NCBI RefSeq assembly: GCF_019145475.1
Contig: NZ_JAHTKI010000026.1
Coordinates: 1 to 64,000, forward strand
Direction of reading: 5' to 3'
Length of the DNA stretch: 64,000 bases
Source: Pseudomonas botevensis
GTDB taxonomy: Bacteria > Pseudomonadota > Gammaproteobacteria > Pseudomonadales > Pseudomonadaceae
Numbering within the stretch: position 1 is the stretch's first letter; every line of letters starts with the position of its first letter. Shown here one piece after another: positions 52,680-60,909 of the stretch. The notes under the pieces were generated by a model. That model was not told the DNA's origin, did not search any database, and saw only the letters and a program-made list of their open reading frames with translations. Position numbers and translations under genes: made by a program.

Positions 52680-53954
52680 CTACAGAGCAATGTGATACGG
52701 ATTCCTCGGATCATGATTCCAGTCCAGAAACGGCTTGCCCGTCTCCATCGGCACCATCTCGATACAGTCCTGCACCGGGCAGGTGATCTGGCACAGATTG
52801 CAGCCCACGCACTCATCATCGATCACTTCATATTTGTGCGTGCCATCGGCCTGCCGCTGGCTGCTGATCGCCTGGTGTGACGTGTCTTCACAGGCAATGT
52901 GACAACGCCCGCAGCCGATGCACGCCGCCTGATCGATCTTGGCGATCACCTGATAGTTGATGTCCAGGTACTTCCAGTCCGTGGTGTTGCCCACCGCGCG
53001 CCCGGAAAACTCGGCGAGGCTGGCGTAGCCCTGACTGTCCATCCATCGCGACAGACCATCCTTCATCTCCTCGACAATCCGGAAACCATGCAGCATCGCC
53101 GCCGTACACACCTGCACCGCGCCGCTGCCCAAGGCGATGAACTCCGCCGCATCGCGCCAACTGCCGATGCCGCCGATGCCGCAGATCGGCAGGCCCTGGG
53201 TCTGCGGGTCGCGGGCGATTTCAGCGACCATGTTCAGCGCAATCGGTTTGACCGCCGAGCCGCAGTAGCCGCCGTGGGTGCTTTTGCTGCCGACGGTGGG
53301 CAGGGCGACCATGTGTTCGAGGTCGACGCTGGTGATCGAGTTGATCGTATTGATCAGCGACACCGCATCGGCACCTCCTCGGTGTGCGGCGCGGGCGGCG
53401 ACGCGGATGTCGGTGATGTTCGGCGTCAGCTTGACGATCACCGGCAGCGAGCAATAGGTCTTGCACCAGCGCGTGACCTGCTCGACGTACTCCGGCACCT
53501 GGCCCACCGCCGCACCCATGCCGCGCTCGGGCATGCCGTGGGGACAGCCGAAATTCAGCTCGATGCCGTCGGCGCCGGTGGCTTCCACCAGCGGCAGGAT
53601 GTGTTTCCATGACTCTTCGACACACGGCACCATCAGCGACACGATCAATGCGCGATCCGGCCAGTCCTTCTTCACCTGGGTGATTTCCCGCAGGTTGATC
53701 TCCAGCGAGCGGTCGGTGATCAGCTCGATGTTGTTGATCCCCAACACCTCGCGGTTGGCGCCGTAATGCGCCGAGTAGCGCGACGACACGTTGACCGCCG
53801 CCGGGTCTTCACCCAGGGTTTTCCAGACCACGCCACCCCAACCGGCCTCGAAGGCGCGCACCACGTTGTAGGCCTTGTCGGTCGGTGGCGCGGAGGCCAG
53901 CCAGAACGGATTGGGGGCTTTGATACCGGCGAAGACAATCGAAAGATCGGCCAT
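52680..53954 (-). CDS. preA: NAD-dependent dihydropyrimidine dehydrogenase subunit PreA
   Basis: This dihydroorotate dehydrogenase-like FMN subunit has 424 residues and reduces uracil and thymine with NADH via PreT. The catalytic Cys region is NFGCPHGMPERGMG, and the active-site loop is VKLTPNITDI. Two C-terminal 4Fe-4S clusters are visible as CIGCGRCHIAC and CVGCNLCQITC. It abuts preT without a gap. First step of reductive pyrimidine breakdown. Confidence 0.93.
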   Translation of the reverse strand: MADLSIVFAGIKAPNPFWLASAPPTDKAYNVVRAFEAGWGGVVWKTLGEDPAAVNVSSRYSAHYGANREVLGINNIELITDRSLEINLREITQVKKDWPDRALIVSLMVPCVEESWKHILPLVEATGADGIELNFGCPHGMPERGMGAAVGQVPEYVEQVTRWCKTYCSLPVIVKLTPNITDIRVAARAAHRGGADAVSLINTINSITSVDLEHMVALPTVGSKSTHGGYCGSAVKPIALNMVAEIARDPQTQGLPICGIGGIGSWRDAAEFIALGSGAVQVCTAAMLHGFRIVEEMKDGLSRWMDSQGYASLAEFSGRAVGNTTDWKYLDINYQVIAKIDQAACIGCGRCHIACEDTSHQAISSQRQADGTHKYEVIDDECVGCNLCQITCPVQDCIEMVPMETGKPFLDWNHDPRNPYHIAL

Positions 53955-55322
53955 TTACGCAGCCTCCACGTTGAGCATCAGTTGAGCGTTGATGGCCTCG
54001 GCGGCCCGCTTGCCGTGTTGCACCGCCTGCACGGTCAGGTCCTGGTCGAGGCTGGTGCAGTCGCCGCCGGCATACACACCGGGAATGCTGGTGCGCAGGT
54101 TTTCATCCACCGCGATCCTTTCGCCCTGGCGCTTCAGCTCGCGGGCCATCGGGTCGGCGAGGGCGGTTGTGTCGAAGGCCTGGCCGATGGCCTTGAAGAT
54201 CGCATCGGCCGCCAGCTCGAAGGTTTCACCGGTGGTTTGCAGCCGGCCTTCGACCAGATGGGTGCGGGCGAAGCGCATGCCGCGCACGTTGCCTTGGTCG
54301 TCGAGCAGCACTTCGTCCGGTTGCGCCCAGGTCAGCAACCGCACCTGATTGGCCTTGGCGATGTCCTGTTCGTGACCGGTGGCGCCCATGTCCTCCGAGC
54401 CCCGGCGATACACCAGATTGACGTCGCGGGCACCGAGGCGGGCCATTTGCACGGCCATGTCGATGGCGGTATTGCCGGCGCCGAGGACGATGCAGCGCTC
54501 GGCCAGCGGCAGTTGCGTCAGGTCATCGGCCTGGCGCAGTTCGCGGATGTAGTCGGTGGCGGCGAGCAAGCCCGGCGCGTCTTCGTGGGCCAGGCCCAGT
54601 TGTTTGCTGGCGTTGAGGCCGAGGCCGAGGAACACCGCGTCGAATTGCTGATGCAGTTCGCTGAGGGTCAGGTTGTCACCGAGCTTCTGGCCGTGGCGGA
54701 TTTCGATGCCGCCGATTTGCAGGAGGAAATCCAGTTCCTTCTGCGCATAGTCGTCCACCAGTTTGTACTTGGCGATGCCGTACTCGTTCAGGCCGCCAGC
54801 CTTATCCCGGGCTTCGAAAATCACTACGTCATGGCCGTGCATGGCACTGCGGTGGGCGCAGGACAAACCGGCTGGCCCGGCGCCGACCACGGCGATGCGT
54901 TTACCGGTGGCGGCGGCGCGCTGGAACGGATGCTCGCTGAAGTGCGCGTTGTCCACGGCGTAGCGTTGCAGCAGGCCGATCAGCACCGGCGCGCATTCGT
55001 GGGCGTTGTTGCGCACGCAGGCCTGCTGGCAGAGGATTTCCGTCGGGCAGACTCGCGCGCAACTGCCGCCGAGGATGTTCGCCGAAAGGATTTTCTGCGC
55101 GGCACCGGGCACGTTGTCCTGATGGATATTGCGGATGAACGACGGGATATCGATCTCGCTCGGGCAGGCGTTCACGCACGGCGCGTCGTAGCAGTAGAGA
55201 CAACGCGAGGCCTCCAGATGCGCCTTACGTGCGTTGAGTGGCGGCGCCAGATCGGTGAAATGGCCGGCGAGGGCGGCGGCACTTTCGTGCGGGTGCGGGA
55301 GATGGTTCAGGGTCTCGATCAC
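53955..55322 (-). CDS. preT: NAD(P)-dependent oxidoreductase subunit PreT
   Basis: This electron-input subunit has 455 residues. The N-terminal Cys-rich domain binds 4Fe-4S clusters (CLYCYDAPCVNACP, CARVCPTEILCQQACV), and FAD and NAD motifs follow (VVGAGPAGLSCA, VLGAGNTAIDMA). It resembles a truncated glutamate synthase small subunit. The start is a GTG (GTG ATC GAG) with GAGG nine bases upstream; other starts give longer N-termini with no homology-like sequence. Downstream of hydA on the same strand, with a REPIN between. Confidence 0.9.
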   Translation of the reverse strand: MIETLNHLPHPHESAAALAGHFTDLAPPLNARKAHLEASRCLYCYDAPCVNACPSEIDIPSFIRNIHQDNVPGAAQKILSANILGGSCARVCPTEILCQQACVRNNAHECAPVLIGLLQRYAVDNAHFSEHPFQRAAATGKRIAVVGAGPAGLSCAHRSAMHGHDVVIFEARDKAGGLNEYGIAKYKLVDDYAQKELDFLLQIGGIEIRHGQKLGDNLTLSELHQQFDAVFLGLGLNASKQLGLAHEDAPGLLAATDYIRELRQADDLTQLPLAERCIVLGAGNTAIDMAVQMARLGARDVNLVYRRGSEDMGATGHEQDIAKANQVRLLTWAQPDEVLLDDQGNVRGMRFARTHLVEGRLQTTGETFELAADAIFKAIGQAFDTTALADPMARELKRQGERIAVDENLRTSIPGVYAGGDCTSLDQDLTVQAVQHGKRAAEAINAQLMLNVEAA

Positions 55323-55395
55323 GGTTTTATGCCTCACGGTTATTTGAGGTGCTGCCTCTGACGGGCAGTGATTTACAGGTTGTCCGGACGGGCGT

Positions 55396-55463
55396 CTTCG
55401 CGAGCAAGCGCGCTCCCACAGGCGCAATGCATTTCAAATGTGGGAGCACGCTTGCCCGCGAAG
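55396..55463. repeat. REPIN (two inverted REP sequences)
   Basis: CTTCGCGAGCAAGCGCGCTC with CCACA follows 5' to 3', and after an 18-base spacer the near-complement TGTGGGAGCACGCTTGCCCG with CGAAG. This is the paired, mobile-like REPIN form of Pseudomonas REPs. It lies between hydA and preT, so it is part of their mRNA if they are co-transcribed. Confidence 0.8.
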
Positions 55464-55479
55464 GCCGCAGGCCTCGAAT

Positions 55480-56919
55480 TCAGCGTTTGACGGCAGTCGG
55501 GCGATGCAGCTCCGCCCGCTTGCTCAGCAAATCAAACACCGCCGGATACGCCGGTCGCTCGATGTAGCGCCCGGCCCCGCGCTCGGCGCGCAGGTCGCCA
55601 TCGGCCCAGACCACCCGGCCCTGGCTGACGGTATGGCTCGGCACGCCGTGCACGGTCTTGCCTTCGAAGATGTTGAAGTCCACCTGCTGATGGTGGGTCT
55701 TGGCGGAAATGGTGCGCGTGCCTTGCGGGTCCCACAGCACCAGGTCGGCATCGGCGCCGACGCGGATGGCGCCCTTGCGCGGGTAGAGGTTGAAGATCTT
55801 GGCGGTGTTGGTGGAGGTGAGGGCGACGAAGTCCTGCATCGACAGCCGACCGCTGTTCACCCCTTCATCCCACAACACTGCCATGCGGTCTTCGATCCCG
55901 GCGGTGCCGTTGGGGATCTTGCTGAAATCATCACGGCCAGCGGCTTTCTGTTCGGCACAGAAACAGCAGTGGTCGGTGGCGGTAGTGTGCAGATTGCCGG
56001 CCTGCAACCCGTGCCACAACGCTTCCTGATGGCCGCGCGGACGGAACGGCGGGCTCATCACGTAACCGGCGGCGGTCTGCCAGTCCGGGTGACTGTAGAC
56101 GCTGTCGTCGAGCAGCAGATGCCCGGCCAGCACCTCGCCGTAAACCGGCTGGCCCTTGCTACGGGCGTAGGTGATTTCGTCGAGAGCTTCCTTGGTCGAG
56201 ACGTGTACCAGATACAACGGCGTACCGAGGGTTTCAGCGATACGAATGGCCCGGCTCGCGGCTTCACCTTCGACCTGCGAGGGCCGCGACAGCGGATGCG
56301 CTTCCGGCCCGGTGATGCCCTGGGCCATCAGCTTGCGTTGCAGGTGATAGACCAGTTCGCCGTTCTCCGCATGCACGGTCGGCACGGCGCCGAGCTCCAG
56401 GCAGCGTTCGAAGCTCGCCACCAGGGTGTCGTCGGCGGCCATGATCGCGTTCTTGTAGGCCATGAAATGCTTGAAGCTGTTGACCCCGTGATGGCTGACC
56501 AGCTCGGCCATTTCCTCGCGCACCTGCTCGCTCCACCAGGTGATTGCGACATGGAAGCCATAGTCCGACGCCGACTTCTCGGCCCAGCCCCGCCATTGGT
56601 GAAAGGCTTCGAGCAGCGATTGCTGCGGATTGGGAATCACGAAATCGATGATCGACGTGGTGCCACCGGCCAGGCCGGCGGCGGTGCCGCTGTAGAAGTC
56701 TTCGCTGGCGACGGTGCCCATGAACGGCAGTTGCATGTGGGTGTGCGGATCGATGCCGCCGGGCATCAGGTATTGGCCGCTGCCGTCGAGCACTTCAGCG
56801 CCGGCCGGAACATCCAGGTTTTCACCAATGGCTTTGATCACGCCGTCAGCGCAATAGACATCGGCGCGGTAACTTTCATCATGGGTAATAACGGTGGCGC
56901 CACGGATCAACAGAGACAT
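55480..56919 (-). CDS. hydA: Dihydropyrimidinase
   Basis: This amidohydrolase of the hydantoinase family has 479 residues and opens 5,6-dihydrouracil to N-carbamoyl-beta-alanine. The metal motif is GGIDPHTHMQLPFMG; the carboxylated Lys lies in NSFKHFMAYKN, and a His-rich loop is TDHCCFCAEQK. It leads the leftward unit hydA-preT-preA and diverges from the NCS1 permease across a 620-bp control region. GAGGAA precedes the ATG. Confidence 0.93.
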   Translation of the reverse strand: MSLLIRGATVITHDESYRADVYCADGVIKAIGENLDVPAGAEVLDGSGQYLMPGGIDPHTHMQLPFMGTVASEDFYSGTAAGLAGGTTSIIDFVIPNPQQSLLEAFHQWRGWAEKSASDYGFHVAITWWSEQVREEMAELVSHHGVNSFKHFMAYKNAIMAADDTLVASFERCLELGAVPTVHAENGELVYHLQRKLMAQGITGPEAHPLSRPSQVEGEAASRAIRIAETLGTPLYLVHVSTKEALDEITYARSKGQPVYGEVLAGHLLLDDSVYSHPDWQTAAGYVMSPPFRPRGHQEALWHGLQAGNLHTTATDHCCFCAEQKAAGRDDFSKIPNGTAGIEDRMAVLWDEGVNSGRLSMQDFVALTSTNTAKIFNLYPRKGAIRVGADADLVLWDPQGTRTISAKTHHQQVDFNIFEGKTVHGVPSHTVSQGRVVWADGDLRAERGAGRYIERPAYPAVFDLLSKRAELHRPTAVKR

Positions 56920-56990
56920 TCCGAGTTCCTCGCAGGCATGACCGACTGGTGCCGGTTCTAGATGTTGTATTGATGCAGCGCTGATCGATG

Positions 56991-57016
56991 TATTCCTGTC
57001 AGCACTGTCAGGAATA
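56991..57016. promoter_or_regulatory. Dyad operator in the hydA-permease gap
   Basis: TATTCCTG-N10-CAGGAATA is a perfect 8-bp dyad whose interior repeats CTGTCAG. It lies 72 bases upstream of the hydA ATG, where a repressor or activator site would be expected. The binding protein is unknown; the RutR-like regulator is one candidate. Confidence 0.5.
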
Positions 57017-57146
57017 AACGCTAGTCGCAGAATGATGATTGGGCAAGATTATTTTTTATAAGCTTATTCAATTATTAACTTATTGATAAATAACGATAAA
57101 AATCAAAAATCACCAAAATGGCGAGGCAGCTCACCATTTTGACGCA

Positions 57147-57172
57147 CTTGACAGGATGGAAATATGGTCAAG
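57147..57172. promoter_or_regulatory. CTTGAC-N14-GTCAAG dyad
   Basis: A second dyad in the same gap contains TGGTCAA, the half-site of E. coli RutR (TTGACCA-N2-TGGTCAA). The other half is degenerate and the spacing is longer, so this is only a candidate. The stretch 57040-57115 just left of it is strikingly AT-rich for this genome. Confidence 0.35.
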
Positions 57173-57400
57173 ATTTCCTATGTGAAATCAGCCGCTTGAA
57201 CAGTGGCCGAAGGTTGATGTGTGACGATGAAAAAAGTGTGATGCACCAGTTTGAGTCCTGTCTGTTCGGACAACTTGCCGGCGTTTAGCCTGAGCGCCTG
57301 GAAAGTTGCCGGGGATTGAACGGGTAAATAATTAAAAACTGATAAACATCAGTTGCTTGAAATGCTTCAAAGGCATCGCCCAAGCCGCAAGCGGAGAACC

Positions 57401-57416
57401 CGGCACGTAAATTGAT
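57401..57416 (+). promoter_or_regulatory. Weak sigma-54-like element before the permease
   Basis: CGGCACG-N4-TTGAT has the -24 GG and correct spacing but GA in place of the -12 GC. It lies 126 bases upstream of the permease ATG. Nitrogen control of uracil use would make RpoN plausible, but the sequence match alone is weak. Confidence 0.3.
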
Positions 57417-57541
57417 GCCGCCGCTGACACCTTGGCCGGTGCATGAAAGTTGTCAGTTCCTCCGGCCATCGTCCGGTTTCCACGCTCGTGTGGCAGCCGT
57501 CTGATGAGCAAAAAATAATCAGAAGAAACAGTGGAGCGGCC

Positions 57542-59026
57542 ATGCAACAGAACAGATCGCAAGTGACCGAGCGCGACGGCTTGTTCGAGCTCGAAGCCGG
57601 CAGCGATGTCCTCGACAGTCCCCGATACAACCACGACATGGCACCGACCAAGGTGCGCGAACGAACCTGGAACAAATGGCACATCACCGCGCTGTGGGTC
57701 GGCATGTCGATCTGCGTGCCGACCTACACCCTTGGCGGGGTGCTCACCGCGTACTTCGGCCTGAGCGTCGGCGAGGCGCTGATGGCGATTCTGTTCGCCA
57801 ACGTCATCGTCCTCATTCCCCTGACCCTCAACGCGTTTCCCGGCACCAAGTACGGCATTCCGTTTCCGGTGCTGCTGCGCTCGTCGTTCGGCATTCTCGG
57901 CTCCAACGTGCCGTGCCTGATCCGCGCGCTGGTGGCGTGCGGCTGGTTCGGTATCCAGACGATGTTCGGCGGCCTGGCGATTCACCTGTTTCTCGGCTCG
58001 GTGTTCGAGGGCTGGAAATCCCTCGGTGGCACGGGGGAGGTGATCGGCTTCATGATTTTCTGGGCGCTGAATCTGTGGGTGGTGATTCGTGGTGCCGAGT
58101 CGATCAAATGGCTGGAAACCCTGTCCGCACCGCTGCTGGTGGCGGTCGGCATCGGCCTGCTGGTGTGGGCCATGCCCAACGTGTCGATGAGCGAACTGCT
58201 GGCGATCCCGCCGAAACGGCCGGAGGGCGCCAGCGTGGTCAGTTACTTCGCCGCCGGGCTGACGGCGATGGTCGGCTTCTGGGCCACGCTGTCGCTGAAC
58301 ATTCCTGACTTCAGCCGCTACGCCCACAGCCAGAAGGATCAGATCCTCGGGCAGATTTTCGGTCTGCCACTGACCATGTTCCTGTTCGCCTCGCTGGGTG
58401 TGGTGATGACCGCCGCGTCGGTGAAACTGGTGGGCGTCAGCGTCTCCGATCCGGTGTCGCTGATCGGTCATATCCAGAGCCCGGTGTGGGTCGCGGTGGC
58501 GATGGCGCTGATTATCATCGCCACGCTGTCGACCAACACCGCCGCGAACATCGTGTCGCCGACCAACGACTTCCAGAACATCGCGCCGAAAGCCATCAAC
58601 CGCACCAAGGCAGTGATCCTTACCGGGCTGGTCGGTCTGTTGCTGATGGGCCATGAGCTGCTGAAAAAACTCGGGCTGATCGTTTCCGATGTCAGTCTCG
58701 AAACCGTGTATTCGAACTGGCTGCTGGGTTACTCCAGCCTGCTCGGACCGATCGCCGGGATCATGGTGGTGGACTATTTCCTGATCAAGAAACAACAACT
58801 GGACCTGGCCGGGCTGTACCGCGATGACGTGTATCCGGCGTGGAACTGGGCCGGGTTCATCGCCTTCGGCGTGCCGGTGGTACTGACCCTGCTGTCGCTG
58901 GGCAGCGATGCGTTCAACTGGTTCTACAGCTACGGCTGGTTCACCGGTTCGGCGCTGGGCGGCCTGATTTATTACGGGTTGTGCGTGATGCGGGCGCAGC
59001 CTGATGCCGTGAAATCGGCGGTGTAG
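57542..59026 (+). CDS. NCS1-family nucleobase:cation symporter
   Basis: This inner-membrane carrier has 494 residues and 12 transmembrane segments. Typical NCS1 features are HITALWVGMSICVPTYTLGG, FPGTKYGIPFPVLLRSSFG and the NIPDFSRYAHSQKDQILGQ loop. Expected cargo is uracil (or thymine/allantoin). GTGGAG lies before the chosen ATG; the frame is open about 100 bases further up. It is 67 bp before the beta-ureidopropionase-type gene, making the rightward arm of the cluster. Confidence 0.9.
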   Translation: MQQNRSQVTERDGLFELEAGSDVLDSPRYNHDMAPTKVRERTWNKWHITALWVGMSICVPTYTLGGVLTAYFGLSVGEALMAILFANVIVLIPLTLNAFPGTKYGIPFPVLLRSSFGILGSNVPCLIRALVACGWFGIQTMFGGLAIHLFLGSVFEGWKSLGGTGEVIGFMIFWALNLWVVIRGAESIKWLETLSAPLLVAVGIGLLVWAMPNVSMSELLAIPPKRPEGASVVSYFAAGLTAMVGFWATLSLNIPDFSRYAHSQKDQILGQIFGLPLTMFLFASLGVVMTAASVKLVGVSVSDPVSLIGHIQSPVWVAVAMALIIIATLSTNTAANIVSPTNDFQNIAPKAINRTKAVILTGLVGLLLMGHELLKKLGLIVSDVSLETVYSNWLLGYSSLLGPIAGIMVVDYFLIKKQQLDLAGLYRDDVYPAWNWAGFIAFGVPVVLTLLSLGSDAFNWFYSYGWFTGSALGGLIYYGLCVMRAQPDAVKSAV

Positions 59027-59093
59027 CGAGCGGCCCTTCGCGGGCTTACGGACACCGCAAAAACAGCCATAAGAAAAGCCAGAGGAGATCCCC

Positions 59094-60377
59094 ATGAACG
59101 CAGCCGTAGACGTTCTGCAATCGACCCATCAGCACATCAACCGCGATCGCCTGTGGCAGTCGCTCATGGACCTGGCGCAACTCGGTGCCACGGTCAAGGG
59201 GGGCGTCTGTCGCCTGGCCCTGACCGACCTCGACCGCCAGGCCCGCGACCTGTTCGTGCAGTGGTGCAAGGACGCCGGTTGCAGCGTCACGGTCGATGAA
59301 GTCGGCAACATCTTCGCCCGCCGCCCCGGACGCAATCCGAACCTGCCGCCCGTGATGACCGGCAGCCACATCGACACCCAGCCCACCGGCGGCAAGTTCG
59401 ACGGCTGCTTCGGCGTGCTGGCCGGGGTCGAAGTGCTGCGCACCCTCAATGACCTGGGCGTGGAAACCGAAGCACCGCTGGAAGTAGTGGTCTGGACCAA
59501 CGAAGAAGGTTCGCGCTTCGCCCCGTGCATGATGGGCTCCGGGGTGTTCGCGGAAAAATTCACCCTTGAGGAAACCCTGGCCAAGGTCGATGCCGAAGGT
59601 GTCACCGTCGGCCAGGCGCTGAATGCCATTGGTTATGCCGGGACGCGCAAGGTCAGCGGGCACAAGGTCGGCGCCTATTTCGAGGCGCATATCGAGCAAG
59701 GGCCGATTCTTGAAGACCAGCAGAAAACCATTGGCGTCGTACTCGGCGCCCTCGGCCAGAAATGGTTCGACCTGAAATTGCGCGGCGTCGAAGCCCACGC
59801 CGGCCCGACGCCGATGCACCTGCGCAAGGACGCTCTGGTCGGCGCCTCGGTGATCGTCGGAGCAGTCAATCGCGCCGCCCTTGGTCATCAGCCGCACGCC
59901 TGCGGCACCGTCGGTTGTCTGCAAGCCTATCCCGGCTCGCGCAACGTCATCCCCGGCGAAGTGCGCATGACCCTCGACTTCCGTCACCTGGAACCGGCAC
60001 GCCTGGACTCGATGATCGCCGAAGTGAAGCAGATCATCGAAACCACCTGCCAACAACATGGCCTGACCTACGAACTGACCCGGACCGCCGACTTCCCGCC
60101 GCTGTACTTCGAAAAGGGTTGTGTCGAAGCCGTGCGTGGTGCGGCCAAGGGCTTGGGTCTGTCGCACATGGACATCGTCAGCGGCGCCGGCCACGACGCG
60201 ATCTTCCTTGCCGAACTCGGCCCGGCCGGAATGATCTTCGTGCCGTGCGAGGGCGGCATCAGCCACAATGAAATCGAAAACGCCGCACCCGATGACCTGG
60301 CGGCGGGGTGTGCGGTGTTGTTGCGGGCGATGCTGGCGGCTTCGGCGGCGGTGGCGGGTGACAAGGCTGCGGCTTGA
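59094..60377 (+). CDS. Zn-dependent amidohydrolase, probable beta-ureidopropionase
   Basis: This M20-related N-carbamoyl amidohydrolase has 427 residues and would convert N-carbamoyl-beta-alanine to beta-alanine, CO2 and ammonia. The metal residues lie in TGSHIDTQPTGGKFDGCFG (His, Asp), NEEGSRFAP (Glu pair) and the C-terminal GAGHDA and GGISHNEIE. GAGGAG precedes the ATG. Its place beside the uracil permease and dihydropyrimidinase fits the third step; allantoate or hydantoin hydrolases share the fold. Confidence 0.88.
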   Translation: MNAAVDVLQSTHQHINRDRLWQSLMDLAQLGATVKGGVCRLALTDLDRQARDLFVQWCKDAGCSVTVDEVGNIFARRPGRNPNLPPVMTGSHIDTQPTGGKFDGCFGVLAGVEVLRTLNDLGVETEAPLEVVVWTNEEGSRFAPCMMGSGVFAEKFTLEETLAKVDAEGVTVGQALNAIGYAGTRKVSGHKVGAYFEAHIEQGPILEDQQKTIGVVLGALGQKWFDLKLRGVEAHAGPTPMHLRKDALVGASVIVGAVNRAALGHQPHACGTVGCLQAYPGSRNVIPGEVRMTLDFRHLEPARLDSMIAEVKQIIETTCQQHGLTYELTRTADFPPLYFEKGCVEAVRGAAKGLGLSHMDIVSGAGHDAIFLAELGPAGMIFVPCEGGISHNEIENAAPDDLAAGCAVLLRAMLAASAAVAGDKAAA

Positions 60378-60445
60378 GTAACAGGCAAGCTCCTGCAGGG
60401 ATTTGTGTTCAACCTGCAGGGGCTCGTTGGCGCGGGCAATCGCTG

Positions 60446-60655
60446 TCAGCCTGGTCTGACGGTTTTATTCGTGCTCCCTTGGCGACGCTCACTGCCATTG
60501 GGATTACCGGTGTCCAGCAATCGTCTTTCGACCATTACAGTCTCCAGCGCCTGGCGTTCGTCCGCGCCCATCTGGTGTTCGCGTTTTTTCAGCTCAAGCA
60601 GAATCGGCGTCGACCAGGTGCGGTAGGTCTGCTCGATGGTGTGGCGGGATGTCAT
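60446..60655 (-). CDS. 69-residue hypothetical protein
   Basis: This small basic protein starts MTSRHTIEQTYRTWS and continues with a charged, probably helical stretch (LLELKKREHQMGADERQALETVMVERRLL). AAGGAG at good spacing strongly supports the start within a longer open frame. No domain recognised. A CG-rich hairpin and the palindrome ACTAACGTTAGT lie in its upstream region. It is convergent with the ureidopropionase-type gene. Confidence 0.6.
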   Translation of the reverse strand: MTSRHTIEQTYRTWSTPILLELKKREHQMGADERQALETVMVERRLLDTGNPNGSERRQGSTNKTVRPG

Positions 60656-60673
60656 CAGTCTCTCCTTGATCAA

Positions 60674-60722
60674 GAGCCCGCTTGCGGGCAGGGGCTCAAT
60701 CCGATGAGGTACTAACGTTAGT
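60674..60722 (-). promoter_or_regulatory. Leader hairpin and palindrome before the 69-residue gene
   Basis: GAGCCC-GCTTGCGGGCAG-GGGCTC at 60674-60697 can fold just upstream of the ribosome binding site. ACTAACGTTAGT at 60711-60722 is a perfect 12-bp palindrome beyond it. They look like a structured leader and an operator; neither partner is known. Confidence 0.4.
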
Positions 60723-60844
60723 CGAGAACTGCGTGGGGCGCGAATGGCCGGATGATTCTGGTGAGGCGACTTTTCTGGCCATGACATTCGGCCGCCTTCG
60801 CGGGCAAGTCCACTCTCACCGGGGCAATCCATGGGTGTCCCTGA

Positions 60845-60863
60845 TGTGATCGGCACGATCACA
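60845..60863. promoter_or_regulatory. Dyad TGTGATCG-N3-CGATCACA before the LuxR gene
   Basis: A perfect 8-bp dyad lies 47 bases before the ATG of the PAS-LuxR regulator. Its outer bases (TGTGA...TCACA) resemble Vfr/CRP sites, but nine rather than six bases separate them, so a different dimer is more likely, possibly the LuxR protein itself. Confidence 0.5.
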
Positions 60864-60909
60864 AACGCCTGCGGTCGTACTTTCACACGCGAGCATTTGT
60901 GGAGGGCCA

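Noticed and set aside
60374..60715. Rightward frame opposite the 69-residue gene
   Set aside because: No ribosome binding site, and the opposite strand has a strong one with a sensible start.
60845..60863. Vfr/CRP site before the PAS-LuxR gene
   Set aside because: The outer TGTGA and TCACA are nine bases apart instead of six, so the site does not fit CRP family spacing.
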